From contig JAFNVK010000019.1 in the NCBI GenBank assembly GCA_017379815.1, forward strand, positions 1-10,935: a stretch of 10,935 nt of DNA. Reading direction: 5' to 3'. Source of the DNA: Clostridia bacterium. Its GTDB lineage: Bacteria; Bacillota; Clostridia; Oscillospirales; CAG-272. Below are positions 6,297-10,935 of this stretch, piece after piece (position 1 is the first letter of the stretch; every line of letters starts with the position of its first letter). The position numbers were made by a program, and so were the translations under genes. The notes beneath the pieces were generated by a model. The model was not told the DNA's origin and did not search any database. It saw only the letters and a list, made by a program, of their open reading frames with translations.

Positions 6297-7019
6297 ATGC
6301 TGCTTTCCCTTCTGAGCAGCGGAGATCCCAAAAGCACCGTTATCTCCCTGCTGATTTCCCTGCCCGTGATCCTTTTTGCCCTCTCGATCCACGAGGTGGC
6401 GCACGGATTTGCGGCCTACAAATGCGGTGACCGCACCGCCTACAATCTCGGTCGGCTGACGCTTAACCCATTAAAACACCTTGACCCTATGGGCTTTCTC
6501 TGTATGCTGGTCTTCGGCTTCGGCTGGGCCAAGCCCGTGCCGGTCAACACGCGCAATTTTAAGAACCACAAGAAAGGCATGGCGATCACCGCCGCAGCAG
6601 GTCCTGCGGCAAATCTCGTCGCCGGCACGCTCAGCGCAGCCCTTTACGGCATTTGCCTTGCGTGGTACTCCTACGCCTACTTCACTGCAAAAAGTGAGTT
6701 CGTCGTGATGCTCGCCTTCTGGTGCGCACAGCTGTTCTCCATGAGCGCCCTGCTCAACTTCGTTTACATGGTCTTCAATCTGATCCCCATTCCGCCCTTT
6801 GACGGCTCGCGCATAGCTCTTGTCTTCCTGCCCGAGCGCACCTATTTCGGGATCATGAAATACGAGCGGCAGATCATGATGGGTCTACTCGTTACTCTGC
6901 TCGTGCTTTCCTATGCCTTTGACTTTTCCCCCTTCGGCTTCGTTGCCGAAAAGCTGACCGATCTGATCTCGCGACCCATCGCCGAGCTTTTTCTTCGCCT
7001 TTTTGCCAAGGGACTTTGA
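6297..7019 (+). CDS. Site-2 protease family (M50) membrane zinc metalloprotease
   Basis: M50/S2P-family proteins are polytopic membrane metalloproteases that cut substrates within or near the bilayer; this compact bacterial clade has no well-established substrate. The 240-residue protein has the zinc motif HEVAH (H32, E33, H36) in the first strong hydrophobic segment (about 14-32), the clade block GRLTLNPLKHLDPMG (52-66), and the third zinc ligand in NLIPIPPFDG (D169). Hydrophobic stretches at roughly 14-32, 66-78, 96-128, 136-165 and 193-207 indicate about five to six membrane segments. There is no PDZ domain, so it is not a full-length RseP or RasP type. It sits between ysxC and scpA, a common Clostridia arrangement. 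The active-site residues are intact. The target is unknown; sporulation or envelope signalling would be a guess. Confidence 0.93.
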   Translation: MLLSLLSSGDPKSTVISLLISLPVILFALSIHEVAHGFAAYKCGDRTAYNLGRLTLNPLKHLDPMGFLCMLVFGFGWAKPVPVNTRNFKNHKKGMAITAAAGPAANLVAGTLSAALYGICLAWYSYAYFTAKSEFVVMLAFWCAQLFSMSALLNFVYMVFNLIPIPPFDGSRIALVFLPERTYFGIMKYERQIMMGLLVTLLVLSYAFDFSPFGFVAEKLTDLISRPIAELFLRLFAKGL

Positions 7020-7043
7020 TCCCTTCCCCATAAAACGTTTGTG

Positions 7044-7049
7044 AAAGGA
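7044..7049 (+). promoter_or_regulatory. Long-spaced Shine-Dalgarno of scpA
   Basis: AAAGGA is followed by 13 bases (7050-7062, pyrimidine-rich CCTCTCC and on) before ATG 7063. The protein start METLTYRIEQFEGPLDLLL is the canonical ScpA N-terminus, so the start is not in doubt and the spacing is real. Confidence 0.5.
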
Positions 7050-7062
7050 CCTCTCCGCACAC

Positions 7063-8220
7063 ATGGAAACGCTGACCTACCGGATCGAGCAATTTGAAGG
7101 CCCTCTGGACCTGCTTCTCTCCTTGATCCAGAAGAACAAAGTAAATATTGAGGACATTCCCATCGCGGTCATCTGCGACCAATACTTAGCGTACATCCGC
7201 GCCGCGGAGGACATGGACATGGAGCTGGCCGGCGAGTTTATCGTCATGGCAAGCGAGCTGATGCTGATCAAGAGCAAAATGCTCTTGCCCCGCCTCACGC
7301 CTGACGAGAAGGACCCCCGTGCCGAGCTGGCCGACGCCCTTTTGCGCTATCAGCAGGCCAAGCAGGCCTCGGCCAAGATGGCGCCGCTCTACCAGCGCTT
7401 CAGCGGACGCATGGTCAAGGACACCGACGAGATCACCGTGGACGTCACCTACGTGGCCGACCAGGAGGTCACCGATCTCTGCCTTGCCGTTCGCCGCATC
7501 ATTGCCGCAAACGAAAGCCGCCCCAAGGCGGAAAAGCAGGTCTTTGCTCCCATGATCGCCAAGCCCATCGTCCCCGTTGACGTCAAGATCGTGGGCATCC
7601 TGCACCATATGGCAAAGAAGCCGAAGCCCTCGATGAAGGAGCTTCTCTCGGACGCCACATCCCTCTCGGATCTTATCGCGATCTTTTTGGGCATTCTGGA
7701 GCTGATCAAGGTGCGCAAGATCCTGATCGACGAGGAGGAGGACGCCTACGTGACCGTTCACGGATCGGGCACGCGCTTTATCGTCAACGAGAATCCCGAG
7801 GATCCCAGCGGCGAGGAGGCCAAGGAAAGAACCGTCTACGATGACGATGAGCCCATTCCGCTCTCCTCCAAGGCCGAAATGCACCGCGAGCAGCGCCGTA
7901 TCATCCGCGAGCAGAAGCTCGCCGAGAAGAAGCGTCTGCGCGAGGAGGCACGCGCTAAGCGCGCCGAGGAGCGCCGACTGGCCAAGGAGGCCGCCCTTCT
8001 CTCCGACGCCCAGCTCACGCTTGCCGAGGAGCTTGAGGCGCTCCCCGAGGACGACACCGACCTTGAGGCTGAGGAAAAGCTCTCCGCCATGCTGGACGAT
8101 CAGCTTTCCTCCGAGGAGGAGGATCTGATGGACGATCTGGGTCTGGATATGCAGGAGATCGTACGCACCATGGCAAAGCAGGCTCGCGAGCTCCCCAAGG
8201 ATGATGGGAAACAGCCCTGA
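7063..8220 (+). CDS. scpA: ScpA, kleisin subunit of SMC condensin, with a long charged C-terminal extension
   Basis: ScpA bridges the SMC ATPase heads and binds ScpB, forming the ring that loads at the origin and organises sister chromosomes. The N-terminal SMC-neck-binding region is clear: FEGPLDLLLSLI (11-22), VNIEDIPI (27-34), and ELAGEFIVMASELMLIKSKM at 54-73. The C-terminal winged helix that contacts an SMC head spans about 172-240. Typical ScpA proteins stop near 240-260 residues. This one has 385: after position 243 come an acidic linker, a Lys/Arg/Glu-rich predicted coiled coil or single alpha-helix (about 268-328), a second acidic stretch, and a final helix DMQEIVRTMAKQARELPK (362-379). 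The extension is in frame and keeps the neighbours' codon style, so it is not a read-through artefact visible here. scpB follows after 32 bases. Confidence 0.97.
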   Translation: METLTYRIEQFEGPLDLLLSLIQKNKVNIEDIPIAVICDQYLAYIRAAEDMDMELAGEFIVMASELMLIKSKMLLPRLTPDEKDPRAELADALLRYQQAKQASAKMAPLYQRFSGRMVKDTDEITVDVTYVADQEVTDLCLAVRRIIAANESRPKAEKQVFAPMIAKPIVPVDVKIVGILHHMAKKPKPSMKELLSDATSLSDLIAIFLGILELIKVRKILIDEEEDAYVTVHGSGTRFIVNENPEDPSGEEAKERTVYDDDEPIPLSSKAEMHREQRRIIREQKLAEKKRLREEARAKRAEERRLAKEAALLSDAQLTLAEELEALPEDDTDLEAEEKLSAMLDDQLSSEEEDLMDDLGLDMQEIVRTMAKQARELPKDDGKQP

Positions 8221-8233
8221 CGCACAAGACGAG

Positions 8234-8239
8234 AAAGGA
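8234..8239 (+). promoter_or_regulatory. Long-spaced Shine-Dalgarno of scpB
   Basis: AAAGGA (within GAGAAAGGATAAC) is followed by 13 bases before ATG 8253. It is the third consecutive gene with this offset, and no closer purine-rich site is present. Confidence 0.5.
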
Positions 8240-8252
8240 TAACGATACCGCT

Positions 8253-9002
8253 ATGGAACAGAATAAAAAGCAAGCCGTAACCCCCTTGGAGCCTCTTGCC
8301 ACCGCGCAGGAGATCTATCAGGCCATCGAGGCCATCCTCTTTGCCGCAGGCTACCCCATGCGCTACGACAAGATCGCCGAGGTCCTCGGGATCAGCGCAA
8401 AGGACGTCAAGACCATGGTCAAGGAGCTTGCCGAGCATTATCAGAAGGAGGACACCCACCACGGGATCCAGCTTCTCCTCTACCCCACCACCTGTCAGTT
8501 TACCACCAAGGAGACCTACGCCCCCTACGTCCGTGAGGCACTCGGTATCCGCCGCGGCGGAAACCTTTCGGCATCCTCGATGGAGGTTCTGGCCGTGGTC
8601 GCCTACAACCAGCCCGTTACCCGCTCCTTCATTGAGCTGGTGCGCGGCGTGGACAGCTCCTACGCCGTGGGCTCGCTTCTCGACAAGGGACTGATCGAGG
8701 CCGCAGGACGACTTGACGCTCCCGGACGCCCCATGCTCTATGTGACCACCGACAAGTTCCTGCGCGTCTTCGGCATCAACTCTCTGGATGAGCTGCCCGA
8801 GACCGAGGCGCTCAGCGTAGCCGCCGCGCAGGCCGAGGAAAAGGAGGACGCCCCCGCGGAGAACGCGGAGAGCGCCGAGCAATTTGAATCGACCGTTACT
8901 GCCGACTATACCGAGCCCGTCGATCCCGAGGAGCAGGATCTGATCTTCGAGAACGGCGTTTCCGCACAGGAAGAACAAAACCTTACCGAAAAGGAGCTTT
9001 GA
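8253..9002 (+). CDS. scpB: ScpB, winged-helix KITE subunit of SMC condensin, with an acidic tail
   Basis: ScpB dimerises and binds the central part of ScpA in the Smc-ScpAB condensin. Landmarks are the opening helix IEAILFAAGYPM (25-36), the first winged helix to about residue 97, then the second with EVLAVVAYNQPVTRSFIELV (111-130), RGVDSS (131-136), and GLIEAAGRLDAPGRPMLYVT (146-165), ending with FGINSLDELP (173-182). This is a full ScpB core of about 185 residues. Typical proteins end about there; here 60-65 further residues follow, rich in Glu, Asp, Ala and Gln (about 186-249), probably disordered. AAAGGA lies 13 bases before the start. The stop is only three bases from the next ATG, and the last codons contain AAGGAG, which would serve the next gene, indicating translational coupling. 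Confidence 0.97.
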   Translation: MEQNKKQAVTPLEPLATAQEIYQAIEAILFAAGYPMRYDKIAEVLGISAKDVKTMVKELAEHYQKEDTHHGIQLLLYPTTCQFTTKETYAPYVREALGIRRGGNLSASSMEVLAVVAYNQPVTRSFIELVRGVDSSYAVGSLLDKGLIEAAGRLDAPGRPMLYVTTDKFLRVFGINSLDELPETEALSVAAAQAEEKEDAPAENAESAEQFESTVTADYTEPVDPEEQDLIFENGVSAQEEQNLTEKEL

Positions 9003-9005
9003 TCT

Positions 9006-9755
9006 ATGCATCCTCTCCTCATCGTGCTTACGGTGCTTGGCGGATTGCTGCTTCTTCTCCTGCTTTTGCTCCTTCTCGGACATGCGCGCGTGCGCATTCG
9101 CTGTCCCGGGAAGGCTCTGCGCGTGACCCTTTCGGTCTGCGGGCTCCCCTTTACCCTTCTCTCGGATGCGGAAAAGGAAATTCCCGACCCAAAGGATCTC
9201 GAGCATCCCGAGGCCTTGCTCCGCCGTGAACGCCGTCGCCAAAGACGCGCGGAAAAGCGTGCCGAGAAAAAGCGTCTGCGCGCCCGGGAAAAGGCCGCAA
9301 AAAGGGCCGAGCAGAAGCGTACGCAAAGAAATGATCAGCCCTCGCCCAATCTTAAGGAAAAGCTGGAGATGATCCTTGCCCTGTTGCAGCTGCTCTACCG
9401 CGAGACGGGCGGAAAGCTCCGCCTGCGTGTGCGCCGCCTGCATCTTTGGGTAGGCACGGATGACGCCGCCAAGACCGCCATCCTCTACGGCGTGGTCCTG
9501 CAAAGCGCCACCTACCTTCTCCAATGGATCGACACTCATCTTTTGCGCATTGACCGCCGTGAGGGGGCAATGACCGTCGAGCCCGACTTTGTCAGCGGCA
9601 AATGCCACGCCGACATTGATCTTACCTGCTCGATCCGTCTCTATACCGCCCTTGTGATCGGCGTCCGTATGCTGCTCGCCTTTCAGCGCGAGAAGGCAAC
9701 CGCCATGCGCAAGGCGATCCTGCGCGAAAAAAGCAAGACGGCGGAAAAGCCTTGA
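9006..9755 (+). CDS. DUF2953 (YtfI-like) membrane-anchored protein
   Basis: The role of this family is not established, but it is commonly encoded next to GerW/YtfJ in endospore-forming lineages, as here and as ytfI-ytfJ in Bacillus subtilis. The 249-residue protein starts with one membrane segment (about 4-24) that includes eleven consecutive leucines (14-24). A short beta-type stretch follows (HARVRIRCPGKALRVTLSVC). Then comes a very basic Arg/Lys/Glu/Ala linker (about 72-108), and the DUF2953-like core: an amphipathic helix (115-131), RLRVRRLHLWVGTDDAAKTA, a hydrophobic helix (about 158-180), and MTVEPDF with DIDLTCSIRLY. A final hydrophobic stretch at 211-225 may be a second membrane contact. 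AAGGAG (8991-8996) lies inside scpB, nine bases upstream, with a 3-base intergenic gap. DUF2953 is assigned by pattern and context rather than by an exact motif. Confidence 0.8.
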   Translation: MHPLLIVLTVLGGLLLLLLLLLLLGHARVRIRCPGKALRVTLSVCGLPFTLLSDAEKEIPDPKDLEHPEALLRRERRRQRRAEKRAEKKRLRAREKAAKRAEQKRTQRNDQPSPNLKEKLEMILALLQLLYRETGGKLRLRVRRLHLWVGTDDAAKTAILYGVVLQSATYLLQWIDTHLLRIDRREGAMTVEPDFVSGKCHADIDLTCSIRLYTALVIGVRMLLAFQREKATAMRKAILREKSKTAEKP

Positions 9756-9797
9756 TCCCATTCTGTAAAAACACATTCCCAAACTATACACCACCCG

Positions 9798-9803
9798 AAA
9801 GGA
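9798..9803 (+). promoter_or_regulatory. Shine-Dalgarno that sets the GerW start at 9812
   Basis: AAAGGA in CGAAAGGAAGAAG lies eight bases before ATG 9812. An in-frame ATG at 9752 would add 20 residues and overlap the upstream gene's last codons, but those residues (starting MIPFCKNTF) do not resemble the family and they translate this ribosome site itself. The later start is preferred. Confidence 0.8.
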
Positions 9804-9811
9804 AGAAGATT

Positions 9812-10360
9812 ATGGAATACGAATCCTCTGTCAAGAACATCCTGAGCAGCTCTCTGGATCAGATCCGCACCATCATCGATGCCAACACCGTGGTCGGCAA
9901 CCCCATCCACACCCCCAGCGGAACCGTGATCATCCCGATCTCCAAGGTCTCCATGGGCTTTGCCTCGGGCGGTCTGGATCTCCCGGCAAAGAGTGAGGAG
10001 GGCCGCAAGAGCTTTGGCGGCGGTGGCGGTACGGGCGTAACCGTGCTTCCCATCGGCTTTTTGACCGTCTACCCCGACGGCAAGGCCGAAATGCTCCCGC
10101 TCAATCCCGAAAAGGCAGGTCCGATCGAGCAGGTCGCCGACATTCTCGAGCAGGCACCCGACATTCTGGCACGCATCAAGTCGGTCTTTGTCAAAGACGC
10201 GGACAAGGAGGAAGCCGAGGAGACCCCCGACGAGCAGGAGATCCGCCGCATGGAGGCGGAGTGCGCCAAGAAGCTCGCCGAGGAGCCTGCCCCCGTCTTG
10301 ACCCGCCAGGAGCTGAAGGCCATCAAGAAGGCTGCCGCAAAGGAAGCCAAGAAGCACTGA
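9812..10360 (+). CDS. gerW: GerW/YtfJ family sporulation-associated protein (182 aa)
   Basis: GerW (YtfJ) of Bacillus subtilis is a forespore protein needed for normal germination with some germinants; the biochemical function is unknown, and homologues occur in some non-sporulating Clostridia. The hallmark pattern is present: NTVVGNPIHTPSGTVIIPIS (25-44), KVSMGFASGGLDL (45-57), FGGGGGTGVTVLPIGFLTV (68-86), then a helix VADILEQAPDILARIKSVF (108-126). YtfJ is about 150 residues; this protein has a further charged tail (about 129-182), acidic then Lys-rich, ending in KAIKKAAAKEAKKH. The start at 9812 follows a proper ribosome site. It lies 56 bases after the DUF2953 gene. I looked for forespore sigma-F or sigma-G type promoters upstream and found none I would defend. 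Identity is confident; the symbol is by homology. Confidence 0.93.
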   Translation: MEYESSVKNILSSSLDQIRTIIDANTVVGNPIHTPSGTVIIPISKVSMGFASGGLDLPAKSEEGRKSFGGGGGTGVTVLPIGFLTVYPDGKAEMLPLNPEKAGPIEQVADILEQAPDILARIKSVFVKDADKEEAEETPDEQEIRRMEAECAKKLAEEPAPVLTRQELKAIKKAAAKEAKKH

Positions 10361-10367
10361 TCTGTAC

Positions 10368-10407
10368 GGCGCGAAACGGGCAAGTGCAAGTCCTTTTTCG
10401 CTCCGCC
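10368..10407 (+). other. Imperfect hairpin after gerW
   Basis: GGCG-CGAAA (10368-10376) pairs with TTTCG-ctc-CGCC (10396-10407), nine pairs with a three-base bulge and a 19-base loop. No T run follows, so it is not a standard intrinsic terminator. It could protect a 3' end or be chance in GC-rich sequence. Confidence 0.25.
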
Positions 10408-10423
10408 GACATAATCCCCTGCC

Positions 10424-10461
10424 CCGAATCATACACTGGGATAACCCTTGTAGCAATTCGG
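10424..10461 (+). other. Inverted repeat partly covering the carboxypeptidase ribosome site
   Basis: CCGAAT (10424-10429) is a perfect complement of ATTCGG (10456-10461), and the right arm runs into GGAGGA (10460-10465), the ribosome site of the next gene. Inside the loop GGG-ATAA-CCC can form a small second hairpin. Folding would hide part of the ribosome site, allowing translational control, but a six-pair stem with a 26-base loop is weak. Confidence 0.3.
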
Positions 10462-10471
10462 AGGATCAGCC

Positions 10472-10935
10472 ATGCAACGATGGAAGGCACCCCTATGCGT
10501 ATGCCTCGCGGCTCTGCTCGCGTTTTCCCTGTGCGCCGCCCTCAGTGGGTGTGCGCAGAGTGCTGACGCAGACCTCAAAGTGCCCTCCGGGAATGCGCTA
10601 CGCCTCCCGCCGCTCTTTTCCGGCGGCCTTACCCTGCGGGATAAGAGCCCCTTTTCTGCAGAGGAGCAGGCACAGGCAAAAGCCCCTCCCTCTGCCGTCT
10701 CCGCCTTCAGCGCCGTGCTGATGGAGGCCGAAAGCGGACGCATCGTTTGGGAAAAGCAGGCCGACCTTCCCCTCCCCATGGCAAGCACCACCAAGATCAT
10801 GACCGCTCTGACGGCGCTCTCTCTTGCCTCTCCCGACACGCGCATCTGCGTGGACGAGGAGGCCGTTGGCGTGGAGGGCTCCTCGATCTATCTGGAAAGC
10901 GGCGAATGCCTGACGCTGGAGCAGCTGCTCTACGC
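10472..10935 (+). CDS. Serine-type D-Ala-D-Ala carboxypeptidase (S11, DacF-like), lipoprotein signal; N-terminal 154 codons, gene continues beyond right edge
   Basis: S11 carboxypeptidases (low-mass PBPs) remove the terminal D-Ala from peptidoglycan stem peptides outside the membrane. The visible part holds the acyl-serine motif STTK (S105-K108) in the typical context PMASTTKIMTALTAL, preceded by SAVLMEAESGRIVWEKQAD and followed by GSSIYLESGECLTLEQLLY. The SxN and KTG motifs lie beyond the window. The N-terminus has basic residues (R3, K5), a hydrophobic stretch and a lipobox LSGC with C27 at the cleavage site, then a linker of roughly 50 residues before the domain. That predicts lipid anchoring at the N-terminus, whereas most of this family is a secreted precursor held by a C-terminal amphipathic helix. 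GGAGGA lies six bases before the ATG. Neighbouring GerW and DUF2953 genes fit a dacF-like sporulation setting, but dacA or dacB types are not excluded. Confidence 0.9.
   Translation, partial: MQRWKAPLCVCLAALLAFSLCAALSGCAQSADADLKVPSGNALRLPPLFSGGLTLRDKSPFSAEEQAQAKAPPSAVSAFSAVLMEAESGRIVWEKQADLPLPMASTTKIMTALTALSLASPDTRICVDEEAVGVEGSSIYLESGECLTLEQLLY

Noticed and set aside
9785..9790. TATACA as a -10 for gerW
   Set aside because: The sequence at -35 (TCTGTA or nearby) is a poor match and there is no extended -10.
8100..9794. A 564-codon minus-strand open frame opposite scpA end, scpB and DUF2953
   Set aside because: The plus-strand genes have clear families, and the antisense frame stays open because of their GC-rich codon bias. 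Its translation shows no recognisable domain.
9752..9811. Upstream ATG extending GerW by 20 residues
   Set aside because: The extra residues do not fit the family, overlap the previous gene and cover the ribosome site used by ATG 9812.
10410..10415. CATAAT as a -10 for the carboxypeptidase gene
   Set aside because: No acceptable -35 lies 16-18 bases upstream, and no forespore sigma-factor pattern fits.
1..10935. CRISPR array, tRNA, rRNA, insertion sequence, toxin-antitoxin or defence genes
   Set aside because: There are no regularly spaced repeats, no cloverleaf, no transposase, integrase or nuclease-type frames, and coding density is filled by housekeeping families.

Overview
The window is a compact, GC-rich piece of bacterial chromosome that looks like a Gram-positive Clostridia-type genome (Oscillospirales or Christensenellales-like is my guess). 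The evidence is the uvrB-uvrA order, the lon-ysxC pair, the run of M50 protease, scpA, scpB, DUF2953 (YtfI), GerW/YtfJ and a D-Ala-D-Ala carboxypeptidase, purine-rich AAAGGA/GGAGG ribosome binding sites, and sigma-A type promoters with TGTGN or TGN extended -10 elements. GerW suggests a spore-forming ancestry. It does not prove that this organism makes spores.

Left arm, minus strand (1-2800): the first 241 codons of uvrA, whose gene runs off the left edge, preceded by the complete uvrB. These encode the DNA-binding ATPase and the damage-verifying helicase-like subunit of nucleotide excision repair, transcribed as uvrB then uvrA.

Centre (2801-3143): a 343-base gene-free divergent control region. 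Facing left are two tandem promoter-like elements for uvrB with partly matching sequence; between them lie inverted repeats that could fold a leader RNA in two exclusive ways. Facing right is a strong extended -10 promoter for lon, preceded by T7/A6/A5 tracts at about 21-24 base steps and overlapped by small palindromes.

Right arm, plus strand (3144-10935): eight tightly packed genes. lon encodes the ATP-dependent protease. ysxC/engB encodes a ribosome-assembly GTPase. Then come a membrane site-2-type metalloprotease, scpA and scpB (the kleisin and winged-helix subunits of SMC condensin), a DUF2953 membrane protein (YtfI), GerW/YtfJ, and the first 154 codons of a serine-type D-Ala-D-Ala carboxypeptidase with a lipoprotein signal. 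Gaps are 3-111 bases and I saw no convincing internal promoter or terminator, so a long cotranscript from the lon promoter is plausible.

This is mainly a housekeeping region. I find no mobile element, CRISPR array, tRNA, rRNA or defence system, and no clear new multi-gene system. The second-look items are the structure of the uvrB/lon intergenic region, the unusually long charged or Cys/His-bearing tails on several otherwise standard proteins, a lipid-anchored carboxypeptidase, and three successive genes with Shine-Dalgarno sites 13-14 bases from their ATG.
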